Shown piece by piece: positions 1-7,576 of a stretch of DNA of 25,887 bases (position 1 is its first letter; each line of letters starts with the position of its first letter). The notes under the pieces are model-generated. The model did no database searches, was not told where the DNA came from, and was given only the letters and a program-made list of their open reading frames with translations. The translations under genes and the position numbers were made by a program. The stretch is taken from assembly GCA_900542555.1 (NCBI GenBank), contig UQNU01000031.1:1-25887 (forward strand), in the 5' to 3' direction. This stretch comes from an uncultured Collinsella sp. (GTDB lineage Bacteria > Actinomycetota > Coriobacteriia > Coriobacteriales > Coriobacteriaceae).

Positions 1-24
1 CTCGGAGATGTGTATAAGAGACAG
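1..24. other. Nextera sequencing adapter (artefact)
   Basis: The first 24 bases match the end of the Illumina Nextera read-2 transposase adapter, namely CTCGG followed by the 19-bp mosaic end AGATGTGTATAAGAGACAG. This is library-preparation sequence left at the contig edge. Genomic sequence starts at 25. Confidence 0.97.
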
Positions 25-780
25 GTCCAAGATCATGCCATCGCGCTCGGTGGCATCGGCGTCATCCCAATCACCAGCGGCAGGCGCGCGCAGCTCCATG
101 TCGCGGTACAGATCGAAGTAGGTCTGCGGCGCGTCGAAGGGCGGGTGGGGCCGCACGAAGCTCGTCATGAGGAAGAACGGGCGCGTGCGATCGCGGGTCT
201 CCAAAAAGCGGATGGACTCGTCCACCACCCAGTTGGTGGGGTGCAGGCGCTCCTCGTAGGCCCAGGGATGGGTGATCCAGGAGTTGTTCTCAACGCCCGA
301 ACCGTTCACGTCGGCGAATTCGCCCAGTTCATTTTTGAGGAAGCGCATGTAGTCGTCGGAGACGTTCTGGTGCATCCAGTACGGCAGGTTCGCCTTGCGG
401 TAGTGGCCGATGTAGCCGTCATGCAGGCGCATGTGCTCGAAGCCGCAGCCCAAACGCGGCGGATGCACGTGCATCTTGCCTACCACGGCGGTCTGGTAGC
501 CGCCGTCGCGCATCTCCTGCGCGAGCATATGGTCGTACTCCCACGCGATACCGTCCTGGTAACCCACGCGGCCCGTGCCCGCGGGCGTCTTGCCGCAAAA
601 GAGGGCGGCGCGCGCCGGGATGCAACTCGGGCAGGCGGAGTAGGCGTTCTCGAACAGCATGCCGTCGGCGGCGAGCGTGTCCAAGTAGGGCGTCTGCACG
701 TCCGGATGGCCGTCGATACCCAGGCAGTCGCCGCGCATCTGGTCGCACATGATAAGGAGAACGTTGGGTTGCTGGGGCAT
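25..780 (-). CDS. Sulfatase 1, type I, formylglycine-dependent, 3' end missing
   Basis: This is a type I sulfatase that hydrolyses sulfate esters. The frame is open for 252 codons and then runs into the adapter, so the C-terminal part is lost to the contig end. The protein starts MPQQPNVLLIMCDQ, with the metal-binding Asp13 of the alkaline-phosphatase fold right at the start. Cys53 lies in C-I-P-A-R, the C-x-P-x-R motif that is oxidised to formylglycine. A GGAG Shine-Dalgarno sequence lies 6 nt before the ATG. There is no signal peptide or lipobox, so the enzyme is predicted to be cytoplasmic. The anSME gene lies immediately upstream in the same operon and probably matures it. The substrate cannot be read from the sequence; a sulfated host-glycan sugar imported by the nearby PTS is an inference. 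Confidence 0.9.
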
Positions 781-833
781 AGGGAACTCCAAACTCACGG
801 GAACGGGATGAAGATTGAGTGGTCAAGGCGGGA

Positions 834-848
834 GGGGCGCAGAGCCCC
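834..848 (-). other. Intercistronic hairpin before sulfatase 1
   Basis: A perfect 5-bp stem GGGGC/GCCCC with a 5-nt loop lies in the roughly 100-bp gap between the anSME and sulfatase 1 genes. It has no T-tract, so it looks more like an mRNA-processing or stability element than a terminator. Function is unproven. Confidence 0.35.
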
Positions 849-881
849 ACACAACTACGACGAGGCAAAACCCGGGCAGGA

Positions 882-1982
882 TCAGCGCCGCGTGAACATG
901 CGAGCCACGCGCTGCAGGCCGGGATAGGCGTACTCCAAAAACTCACGCAGCCCGCAGTAGCCCGCATCGTAATAGGCGATGTTCAGGCGCTTGCAGTTGC
1001 GATGGCAAATGCCCTCAAAGGGGCAATCGGCGCACCGCGCGCAATCGCGACGCGGCTCGTTCAAAAACATGCGCATGGTCTCACAGGTCGCCATTGCCTC
1101 AAGGGAATCGACGCGAATATCGCCCACGCGGTACTCATCCAGCGCATAGAAGTCGCACGGATACACCGAACCGTCGCTTTCCACCACGAACTGCGGAGCG
1201 CAGCGGCCGAGCATACCGCACTGCGACGGAAACTGCCCGAGCGCCATCTGCATGACGTTCTCGAACAGCCAGATGCTCACATAGCGCCCAGCACCGAGCT
1301 CGCGCCACCACAAGTCGAACAAGCGGCGGTAGAACGAGGAGAAGGCACGCGGGTCGAGCGAGAACGTGTCCCGCTCATCGTCGAGGCCCGGCAGGCACGG
1401 GATGAACTGGATATGGGTGATCTTCTCCTGCTTGATGAAGGAGAAGACGCGCTGTGGATGCGCCGCCATCTGCGAGGTGAGGACCGAGAGTATGTTGACG
1501 TCCACGCCGCGCTCGCGCAGCAGGCGAACGCCGCTCATGACGCGCGCGTACGTAGCGGCACCGTGCGCATCGGGACGCATCGAATCGTGCAGGTCGCGAT
1601 AAGCGTCAACCGAGACTCCGATGAGGAACCCGTGCTCGCGGAAGAACTCGGCCCATTCCTCTTCGATCAGGTAGCCGTTGGTCTGCAACGCCCAGCTCAC
1701 CCGCTGGTTCTCACGGCGCTCCTCCACCCGCGCGACGAACGAATGGAAGAAGTCAAGGCCGGCCAGGGTGGGCTCGCCGCCCTGGAAGGCGAAAGAAATG
1801 TGCGCATCACTCGCCACGGCGAGTGCACGGTCGATGATGGCACTTGCCACGTCTTCGCCCATGACGCGGGCGCTCCGCTCCTCGCGATGAGCAGCGACAT
1901 CGCAGTAAAAGCAGTACCTGCACCGCATGTTGCAAGCACTCGATGCCGGTTTTATCAAAAAGCCAATATGCTTCGCGCACAT
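882..1982 (-). CDS. Anaerobic sulfatase-maturating enzyme (radical SAM/SPASM)
   Basis: This is a 366-residue radical SAM enzyme that converts the active-site cysteine of sulfatases to formylglycine without oxygen. The [4Fe-4S]-SAM motif is C17-N-M-R-C21-R-Y-C24, followed by the AFQGGEPT segment. A SPASM-type cysteine-rich C-terminal half (CGMLGRC, CARCADCPFEGIC, NCKR) binds two auxiliary clusters. These are the expected features of anSME, and the gene lies between two Cys-type sulfatases that would be its substrates. The ATG at 1982 is preferred because a strong GAAGGGGGG Shine-Dalgarno sequence sits just upstream. A GTG seven codons earlier falls before that sequence and is unlikely. The gene lies about 100 bp from both sulfatase genes on the same strand. 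Another SPASM peptide-modifying enzyme is possible in principle but unlikely here. Confidence 0.93.
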   Translation of the reverse strand: MCAKHIGFLIKPASSACNMRCRYCFYCDVAAHREERSARVMGEDVASAIIDRALAVASDAHISFAFQGGEPTLAGLDFFHSFVARVEERRENQRVSWALQTNGYLIEEEWAEFFREHGFLIGVSVDAYRDLHDSMRPDAHGAATYARVMSGVRLLRERGVDVNILSVLTSQMAAHPQRVFSFIKQEKITHIQFIPCLPGLDDERDTFSLDPRAFSSFYRRLFDLWWRELGAGRYVSIWLFENVMQMALGQFPSQCGMLGRCAPQFVVESDGSVYPCDFYALDEYRVGDIRVDSLEAMATCETMRMFLNEPRRDCARCADCPFEGICHRNCKRLNIAYYDAGYCGLREFLEYAYPGLQRVARMFTRR

Positions 1983-2022
1983 GGCACATACCCCCCTTCG
2001 CACAGGCTAGCCCTCACTCATC

Positions 2023-2065
2023 GGGCCGGAAACCACCTCCTTACCCGAGGCGGCGCATCCGGCCC
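2023..2065 (-). other. Intercistronic inverted repeat between sulfatase 2 and anSME
   Basis: An 8-bp perfect inverted repeat, GGGCCGGA and TCCGGCCC, is separated by 27 nt in the gap between sulfatase 2 and the anSME gene. It could form a weak stem in the transcript. No T-run follows, so it is not a convincing terminator. Confidence 0.35.
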
Positions 2066-2085
2066 GCACAATCACCGCATGAATC

Positions 2086-3582
2086 TTAGGCCAAGCCCAG
2101 GCGCTCCTTTTGCTCGGCCGGGGACTCATGCTCCTCCAGGCCGCGCAGCAGCAGGTCAATCATGCGCTGTTCGGCGTGGTCGTCCTTGCCGGCGAGATTA
2201 TTAACCTGGCCGTAGTCACTCTCAAGGTCGAACAGCATCGTCTGCTCGACCTCGGCGAGCGGCGTGGCTCCCTCGATCTGGGCCGGCTTCTTACAGGGGA
2301 TCTTGAACAGCGGGTACTTGGTGCGTTTGAAGTAGCGGCCACACTCAATCTCCTCCGGGCAGTCCGAACCCATCTTTTTGCGGATGGTGTGCGGCAGTGC
2401 GGTGTACTCGAAGCACGGCTGGTTACCGGCGACCGGCGCGCGGAAGTAGGTGTAGCGGCCGTCGGTGACGTTGACGGTCATGGCGTGCACGCCGTACAGG
2501 GCGTAGCCACGCGTGGGCGCGTCAGCATCCGTCATGAGCGGCACGAGGGAGGTGCCGCACACATCTGCGGGAATCTCGCAGCCGTGGGCCTCAAGCACCG
2601 TGGGCATGATGTCGATTGCCTGAGTGAGCTGGCGGGCATGCTCGCCGGCGCGGGCGTTACCCGGGAAGTGCACAATGAACGGCAGATGCGCGAGCTCGTT
2701 ATACAGGTGCATGTAGTTTTTGCCCATGTAGTCGCGCTCGCCCAGGAAATAGCCGTGGTCGGTGGTGACCATGACCATGGTATCGTCCAGCATCCCGCGC
2801 TCCTCGAGCTTGTCGATGAGCCTACCAAACCAGCGGTCGGTCATGGTGACGAGGGCCTTGTAGCGGCGCTTCAGGTAGTCCTCCGCGCCCTTGTTGACGT
2901 CGGTGGCGGAGACGCGCTTGTACTCAGGAATCTCGAAGTAGTCGCGGTCGAGCTCGCCAGTGCCGCCGTACATCTCCATGTACTTGTCGGGCACATCGAA
3001 GGGCTCGTGCGGGTCGAAGGCCTCAACCATAAGGAAGAAGTCGTCGGCCCCAGCATTGCCGTCGATCCAGTCGCAGGCGGACTGGAAGGTCTTGGGGCTC
3101 GGCATGTCCTCTTCGTTGGGCCAGAGCTGACGGTTCTTCTGGTACTGCTCGCGCACGCGCCCGTAGAAGGTCTCGGGCATGTTATTCGGCTCATCGATGC
3201 GGCTGACCCACGGGTCGCCCTCCTGGCCGCGGTAGTAATCCCAGGTGTTGAACTCCTGGAGGTAGCCCTCGCCACCGGTGCGTAGGTAGTGGCAGTGGTC
3301 GGTGGTGATGTGGCAGAAGTTGCCGTTCGCGCGCAGGCAGGCCGGCAGCGTCACATCGAAGGGCTCGATGGGGCCCCAGGGGCGCTCGAGGAAGTTGTAG
3401 CGACCGGTGAGGATGTCGCGGCGGGCAGGCATGCAGGGAGCCGAGCCAATCCAGTGGTTGTCGAACACGCAGGAACGCTCGGCAAAGGCATCGAGATTGG
3501 GGGTCTGGACGTCGGTTGCGGGGTTGTAGCACGACAGGACGTCGCGACGCAGAGTATCCATGAGCACGAGGACGGTTCTCAT
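2086..3582 (-). CDS. Sulfatase 2, type I, formylglycine-dependent, complete
   Basis: This is a complete 498-residue sulfatase. It begins MRTVLVLMDTLRRD, giving the metal-binding Asp9 near the N-terminus. Cys50 lies in C-M-P-A-R followed by RDILTGRYN, the formylglycine motif. The second metal-site segment TTDHGYFLGE and the following YNELAHLPFIVHFPG are typical of the family. The start at 3582 is chosen because AAAGG lies 6 nt upstream; the ATG two codons earlier abuts that sequence. There is no signal peptide, so a cytoplasmic location is predicted. It differs clearly from sulfatase 1 outside the motifs, so the two probably act on different sulfate positions or sugars. It follows the PTS EIID gene after a hairpin-containing gap of about 170 bp. 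The exact substrate is not recognisable. Confidence 0.93.
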   Translation of the reverse strand: MRTVLVLMDTLRRDVLSCYNPATDVQTPNLDAFAERSCVFDNHWIGSAPCMPARRDILTGRYNFLERPWGPIEPFDVTLPACLRANGNFCHITTDHCHYLRTGGEGYLQEFNTWDYYRGQEGDPWVSRIDEPNNMPETFYGRVREQYQKNRQLWPNEEDMPSPKTFQSACDWIDGNAGADDFFLMVEAFDPHEPFDVPDKYMEMYGGTGELDRDYFEIPEYKRVSATDVNKGAEDYLKRRYKALVTMTDRWFGRLIDKLEERGMLDDTMVMVTTDHGYFLGERDYMGKNYMHLYNELAHLPFIVHFPGNARAGEHARQLTQAIDIMPTVLEAHGCEIPADVCGTSLVPLMTDADAPTRGYALYGVHAMTVNVTDGRYTYFRAPVAGNQPCFEYTALPHTIRKKMGSDCPEEIECGRYFKRTKYPLFKIPCKKPAQIEGATPLAEVEQTMLFDLESDYGQVNNLAGKDDHAEQRMIDLLLRGLEEHESPAEQKERLGLA

Positions 3583-3690
3583 TGGCATCCTTTCGATAGT
3601 TGGATTTGCCAGATGGCGATACGCCAAAGGCACATGGGCATAATGGAGCGCACCCCGATCGCGCACGATGGAGAGCACATGAGACAACGA

Positions 3691-3719
3691 GGCCCGCGCC
3701 CGGCATGCGGGGCGCGGCC
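3691..3719 (-). terminator. GC-rich hairpin between EIID and sulfatase 2
   Basis: A GC-rich hairpin (GGCC then GCGCCC pairing with GGGCGC then GGCC, one bulge) lies downstream of the PTS EIID stop codon. On the minus strand it is followed by the weakly T-rich TCGTTGTCTC. It could act as a leaky terminator or processing site, lowering sulfatase and anSME expression relative to the PTS. Activity is uncertain. Confidence 0.45.
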
Positions 3720-3751
3720 ATCAAACGATTTGCCTTTTGATAAGCTCGCGA

Positions 3752-4582
3752 TTAGGCGAAGATCTTGAACGCCGGGAAGTAGAAACCGATAGCGGCGAAC
3801 ACAAGGGAGAACACAATCAGACCGATGATGATCTGGGCGGAGTTCTTGCCCTGGCCCTTCTTGAGCAGGCGATAGCAGATGAAAGTCAGAACGACAGGCA
3901 GCAGGAAGGGCAACACCTTATCGAGCTGGTCCTGGAGCACCAGCGGGTCACCCTCACCGAAGGCGAACTGCACGGCAAGCTTGAGCTTAACGGTCGTGGC
4001 GATCAGGCCGCCGGTGACCATGACGCCCAGCACGTTGGCGAGGTTGCCCAGACGGTCGAAGACCTGGACGCCCGCCTTCTCGACGAGCTCCATGCCCATC
4101 TCGTAACCCTTGTGCAGGCCGAAGTACTTCAGCGGCCAGTACAGCAGGTTGATGAGCAAGAACATCACGAGCGGACCCACAATGGAGCCGTTGTCGACGC
4201 ACATAGATGCGCCGATGGAGCCGGCGATCGGGTACCAGGTGAGGTTCAGCAGGGAGTCACCAAGGCCGGCGAAGGGACCCATGAGGGAGGTCTTGATGCC
4301 GACGACGGTGTCCTTCTGATCCTCATCCGTGGTCTCCTCCAGGGCGGCGGTGATGCCAAGGATGAAGGGGATCGCGAGCGGGTGGGTGTTGAAGTACTCG
4401 AGGTGGCGCTTCATGGCGTTAACGCGCTCCTCCTTGGGGGCGTCCTTGTAGAGCTCCTCGAGGACAGGGGCAAAGCAGTAGGTCAGGGACAGCGACTGCA
4501 TGCGCTCGTAGTTGTGCGCGAATTGGCAACCCTGGGTGCGCAGCAGGACCTTGTTCAGGGTGGAGTTGGAGATCTTACCCAT
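3752..4582 (-). CDS. PTS mannose/fructose/sorbose-family EIID
   Basis: This 276-residue protein is the EIID membrane subunit of a mannose-class PTS, which with EIIC forms the sugar channel. Family features include an N-terminal region ending in NYERMQSLSLTYCFAPVLEELY, the segment HLEYFNTHPLAIPFILGI, and GPFAGLGDSLLNLTW. Hydrophobic segments at the C-terminus follow the usual EIID layout. The ATG overlaps the EIIC stop codon by one base in a TAATG arrangement, indicating translational coupling. The substrate is not set by EIID motifs; the sulfatase neighbours suggest a sulfated amino sugar or hexose. Confidence 0.95.
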   Translation of the reverse strand: MGKISNSTLNKVLLRTQGCQFAHNYERMQSLSLTYCFAPVLEELYKDAPKEERVNAMKRHLEYFNTHPLAIPFILGITAALEETTDEDQKDTVVGIKTSLMGPFAGLGDSLLNLTWYPIAGSIGASMCVDNGSIVGPLVMFLLINLLYWPLKYFGLHKGYEMGMELVEKAGVQVFDRLGNLANVLGVMVTGGLIATTVKLKLAVQFAFGEGDPLVLQDQLDKVLPFLLPVVLTFICYRLLKKGQGKNSAQIIIGLIVFSLVFAAIGFYFPAFKIFA

Positions 4583-5391
4583 TAGAGATCGTACTCCTCG
4601 TCATCATCGGAGCCGGCGGCAGAGGCGGCGGCAGGGGCGGGTTGATTCTTCTGGCCCTCGGTAATGACGTCCCACACGCCGGCGGCGGCGCAAGCGGCGA
4701 GCGCGATGCCCACGGTCGGGACGTTGAGGAAGGCGGCCATGATAAAGCCGAGCAGCAGGAAGATCCACATGTTCTTCTTCATCATCATGGTGAGGAGCAT
4801 GGCCAGACCGACGGCGGGCATCATGCCACCGGCGGTGGAGAAGCCGGTGAGGACCCACGGAACCTGGTTCTGCAGGAAGGCCATGATGTCCTCGATCACG
4901 AAGGAGCCGATGCCCGTGGCGATGAAGACGGGAACGGCGCGGGTCAGGAAGAAGCACAGGGCGCCGGTCCAGAAGAACTTGTTGACGGCGTTGAACTTAC
5001 CGGACTCGATGGCCTTGTCGGCACCGTGGACAAGCGAGACGTTAGTGGTCATGACCAAGATGTTCAGCTGCTGAACCAAGGTGGCGGTGGGGATGCCGAT
5101 GGCGACTGCCAGGGCGATGGCGCTGGCGGTGTCGGTGGAACCCATGATGCCCAGGGCGGCACCGACGATGGTGCCGGAGATGACATCCGGCGGAACATAA
5201 GCGCCGATGTTGTTGACGCCGAGCCACATGAGCTCCATGGTCGCGCCGATCATGATGGCGGTCGTCATGTCACCGAGGATGATGCCGACGCCGACGGATG
5301 CCAGCAGGGGCTTGCGGAAGCCCAGGTGGGGACCGAACTGGTCCCAAGTGCACAGACCCGCCCAGATGGCGAGCAGAAGTGCCTGAAGCAT
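4582..5391 (-). CDS. PTS mannose/fructose/sorbose-family EIIC
   Basis: This 269-residue, strongly hydrophobic protein is the EIIC permease subunit of a mannose-class PTS. The family signature region reads ATMELMWLGVNNIGAY near residue 60, and transmembrane segments fill most of the length. The ATG at 5391 is chosen over an upstream in-frame start because AAGGAGAGG lies just before it. The C-terminus carries an Ala/Pro-rich linker and then the acidic tail DDDEEYDL, which is not a standard EIIC feature and resembles the EIIA tail encoded upstream. It overlaps the EIID start by one base. Confidence 0.95.
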   Translation of the reverse strand: MLQALLLAIWAGLCTWDQFGPHLGFRKPLLASVGVGIILGDMTTAIMIGATMELMWLGVNNIGAYVPPDVISGTIVGAALGIMGSTDTASAIALAVAIGIPTATLVQQLNILVMTTNVSLVHGADKAIESGKFNAVNKFFWTGALCFFLTRAVPVFIATGIGSFVIEDIMAFLQNQVPWVLTGFSTAGGMMPAVGLAMLLTMMMKKNMWIFLLLGFIMAAFLNVPTVGIALAACAAAGVWDVITEGQKNQPAPAAASAAGSDDDEEYDL

Positions 5392-5411
5392 AAGCCTCTC
5401 CTTCCCTATTC

Positions 5412-5434
5412 GCCCATCGTTCCCTCCGATGGGC
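5412..5434 (-). other. Hairpin between EIIB and EIIC
   Basis: An 8-bp perfect stem GCCCATCG/CGATGGGC with a 7-nt loop lies just before the EIIC ribosome binding site, with a smaller CCGGG/CCCGG stem next to it. There is no T-run. It may affect mRNA stability or subunit stoichiometry. Confidence 0.4.
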
Positions 5435-5471
5435 ACGCCCCGGGTTCACATGCCCGGAGATGGTTACTTAC

Positions 5472-5948
5472 TTAGTAGTTCTTGAGGAGCTCGGACACGG
5501 GCTCCTTGGAATCGCGCGTGGTGGTCTGCATCCAGCAGTCGACGCCGAGGCCAATGAGCTCCTCGAAGGCGGCCTTTTCCTCGGCGGTGACGGACATGTT
5601 CTTGTGCAGGCGATGACGCTGCTCGTTGAAGCGCATGCCGGAGACGTTCAGGTAGTCGAACGGCAAGCCGTTCTCGTGCAGCTTGAGGGCGTCGATGGGG
5701 TTGGTGAAGAGCACCATCGTGGCCTTCTTGAGCTCGGTCTTCTTGAGGACCTCAATGAACTTCTCGACACCGAAGACGGAGACCTTGATGTCGGGGGCGG
5801 CGAGGCCGGCGACGGACTTCTGGACGGGGTCGTTGGCGACCTTATCCGAGACAATGATTGCCGATTCGATGCCGAAGTCGGGAATCCAAGTGGTGGCGAC
5901 CTGACCGTGGATCAGGCGGTCATCGATGTCGACGAGTTTGAGTGCCAT
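5472..5948 (-). CDS. PTS mannose/fructose/sorbose-family EIIB
   Basis: This 158-residue cytoplasmic protein transfers phosphate from EIIA to the incoming sugar. The N-terminal motif D-D-R-L-I-H-G-Q-V contains the phosphorylated histidine of mannose-class EIIB, here His14. The rest (TTWIP, IIVSDKVANDPVQKS, FTNPIDAL, NVSGMRF) follows the family, and the length is normal for a free EIIB. In E. coli ManX this domain is fused to EIIA, but here it is a separate gene. The start follows an AAAAGGAGAAC ribosome binding site. It lies between EIIA and EIIC with gaps of about 80-120 bp that contain hairpins. Confidence 0.96.
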   Translation of the reverse strand: MALKLVDIDDRLIHGQVATTWIPDFGIESAIIVSDKVANDPVQKSVAGLAAPDIKVSVFGVEKFIEVLKKTELKKATMVLFTNPIDALKLHENGLPFDYLNVSGMRFNEQRHRLHKNMSVTAEEKAAFEELIGLGVDCWMQTTTRDSKEPVSELLKNY

Positions 5949-6010
5949 GATGTTCTCCTTTTCGTTTGCACGTTCCTTCAGTACCGTTTACGAATGCTCT
6001 GCTCGATCGA

Positions 6011-6041
6011 GGCGCCCACTCGGGGGATACGGGTGAGCGCC
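6011..6041 (-). other. Hairpin between EIIA and EIIB
   Basis: The stem GGCGC-C-CAC pairs with GTG-A-GCGCC around one mismatch, in the gap after the EIIA stop codon. There is no T-run, so it is more likely an intercistronic stability or processing element than a terminator. Confidence 0.35.
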
Positions 6042-6065
6042 ACTCGAATCGACGGGCTAACGAGC

Positions 6066-6506
6066 CTAGAGGTCCAAATCGTCCTCGTCTGCCTCCACGG
6101 CCGGAGCGGGAGCCTTGATCTCCTGCTGGGCCCCGGCGTGAGCGGCAGTGAGCTGGGCACGGACCGCGTCGGCGGAATCGAGGCCATCGCGGGTGAGCAG
6201 GAGCTCGACCGCAACGGGCATGGACAGGCCAGTGTAGGCAACCATGTTCATGCCGTTGAGCAGGCAGCGGGTAGTCACGTTGAATGGGGTGCCGCCGTAG
6301 ATGTCGCATAGGGTGACGACGAGTTCGCACTCGGCGCTGAGGGTCTCGTAAGCCTCGCGCATCTCGGACTCGAAAGACTCCAGGCTCTTCTCGGCGGTGA
6401 GACCAAGAGCGATGACATCAGGCTGCTTGCCCGCAATCATCTCGACGGCGCCGAGGGCGGCCTGAGCGAACTCTCCGTGACTTGCAAGGATGACACCGAT
6501 ACGCAT
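6066..6506 (-). CDS. PTS mannose/fructose/sorbose-family EIIA
   Basis: This 146-residue protein accepts phosphate from HPr. The segment GVILASHGEFAQAAL places the phosphorylation site at His10, the same number as in E. coli ManX. Further family features are CDIYGGTPFN and the MPVAVELLL segment. The ATG at 6506 is used because AAAGGA lies 6 nt upstream; an in-frame ATG five codons earlier precedes that sequence. The C-terminus has an Ala/Pro-rich stretch ending in the acidic EADEDDLDL. It is the first gene of the PTS-sulfatase operon and follows the direct-repeat array. Confidence 0.96.
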   Translation of the reverse strand: MRIGVILASHGEFAQAALGAVEMIAGKQPDVIALGLTAEKSLESFESEMREAYETLSAECELVVTLCDIYGGTPFNVTTRCLLNGMNMVAYTGLSMPVAVELLLTRDGLDSADAVRAQLTAAHAGAQQEIKAPAPAVEADEDDLDL

Positions 6507-6535
6507 CTTCTGTCCTTTCATACTTATTAATTCTC

Positions 6536-6620
6536 TTCGTTCTGTTCGTTCTGTTCGTTCTGTTCGTTCTGTTCGTTTATGTTCGTTCTGTTCGTTTATG
6601 TTCGTCTATATTTGTTTATT
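6536..6620. repeat. Array of 9-10 bp direct repeats, probable operator array
   Basis: Four perfect tandem copies of TTCGTTCTG occupy 6536-6571. They are followed by TTCGTTTATG, TTCGTTCTG, TTCGTTTATG, TTCGTCTATA and TTTGTTTATT to 6620. This gives nine units repeating at 9-10 bp, close to one helical turn, immediately upstream of the EIIA gene. The 10-mer TGTTCGTTTA occurs at 6570-6579 and 6589-6598, and again at the regulator promoter (6745-6754). DeoR-family repressors such as AgaR are known to bind TTTCGTTT-like direct repeats, so this is probably the binding region of one or both adjacent DeoR proteins. A TTGACC (-35-like, minus strand) lies at 6621-6626, but no good -10 is visible. Confidence 0.75.
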
Positions 6621-6728
6621 GGTCAAGAGATGATTTTTGGAATGAGCTCTATTTACCTCCTATTTGATGGTTTTTTCCGTGAGCGTTATGTTTTGACCGG
6701 TGAAAGGTAATGTGCCTTCGTGAACGGT

Positions 6729-6771
6729 TTGCGTTTATTTATGTTGTTCGTTTACATTGAAATAAGAACAA
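6729..6771 (+). promoter_or_regulatory. Candidate promoter and operator of the DeoR pair
   Basis: A weak promoter candidate is TTGCGT (6729-6734), an 18-bp spacer, and TACATT (6753-6758). The array core TGTTCGTTTA lies at 6745-6754, overlapping the -10, and TTGTTC (6744-6749) forms an inverted repeat with GAACAA (6766-6771). The layout suggests autoregulation. The rest of the gap, about 6627-6728, is AT-rich and shows no clear feature. Confidence 0.45.
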
Positions 6772-6796
6772 ACGCTCGATGAGGGAGTCGGCACTC

Positions 6797-7561
6797 ATGA
6801 AATCCGAACGCCAGGAGGCCATTCTCGACTTGCTCGATCAACATCATTCGGTATCGGTAAACGAGATATCTAATACCCTATCTGTTTCGGATATGACCAT
6901 CAGGCGTGACCTGGCCGAGCTTGCCGACAAGGGCCTTCTTGTGCGCGTACACGGAGGGGCTCAGCTTCCACACTCCGCCCACGGAACAGCCCTTTCACGT
7001 TTGACCCCGCATGAGGAGAAACGTCGTTTTCAAGTTGATCAGAAACGTGCCGCTGCTATAGCCGCCGCCCAAACCGTCTCAGCCGGCGATACGATCTTTC
7101 TCGGTGGAGGCTCCACTCTCGAGCTCATGTGTTCGTATTTGCCCCAGGAGGACATACGCGTCGTCACCAACAGTCTTCCCGTGCTGAACCTGCTAGCCGA
7201 CAATCCACATATAGATCTATTCTTTGTTGGTGGCATGATGCGTCACGACACGCGAGTTTTCACCATGCCATACAACGGCCGCGGCCCCTACGGTCTATCC
7301 GCTCCCAAGGCCTACGTCTCGGCAACCGGTATTTTTGGAAACGAGGTCTTTGGCTCTCGTCCCGATGCAGCCATGGTCCTCTCAGACGCTCTTTCTCGAG
7401 CTCAGGAGCGTTATCTTGTTGTAGATGCTGAAAAAGTCGGAAGGCGCGACTTCTGCCTTTTCACCACACTGGAGGATATGACCGCGGCATTCATTAACGA
7501 GGACGCAGACCCCCGGACCATCGAGGCCCTCCGCGCCTATACCTCCGTCATTACCGCATAA
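6797..7561 (+). CDS. DeoR-family transcriptional regulator 1
   Basis: This 254-residue protein has an N-terminal DeoR winged helix at about residues 1-57 (VNEISNTLSVSDMTIRRDLAELADKG, VRVHGGAQ). A C-terminal DeoRC sugar-phosphate-sensing domain follows (DTIFLGGGSTLELM, VVTNSLPVLNLL, YLVVDAEKVGRRDF). The ATG at 6797 is preferred over an in-frame ATG six codons earlier because GAGGGAG lies 9 nt before it. It is divergent from the PTS operon and sits next to the direct-repeat array, so it probably represses that operon until a sugar phosphate appears. The middle of the ligand domain (APKAYVSATGIFGNEVFG) departs from the usual family pattern. The ligand is unknown. Confidence 0.93.
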   Translation: MKSERQEAILDLLDQHHSVSVNEISNTLSVSDMTIRRDLAELADKGLLVRVHGGAQLPHSAHGTALSRLTPHEEKRRFQVDQKRAAAIAAAQTVSAGDTIFLGGGSTLELMCSYLPQEDIRVVTNSLPVLNLLADNPHIDLFFVGGMMRHDTRVFTMPYNGRGPYGLSAPKAYVSATGIFGNEVFGSRPDAAMVLSDALSRAQERYLVVDAEKVGRRDFCLFTTLEDMTAAFINEDADPRTIEALRAYTSVITA

Positions 7562-7576
7562 TCCAATTGGCAAGCC

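Noticed and set aside
1..24. Possible transposon (Tn5/IS50) end
   Set aside because: The mosaic end is followed by Illumina adapter and index sequence at the other contig edge, so it is library-derived and not a mobile element.
10..2204. Long plus-strand open frames opposite sulfatase 1 and the anSME gene
   Set aside because: They are low-complexity antisense frames in GC-rich DNA. The minus-strand frames carry clear catalytic motifs and ribosome binding sites.
6536..6620. Possible CRISPR array
   Set aside because: Units are only 9-10 bp with no spacers and no cas genes nearby; it fits an operator array better.
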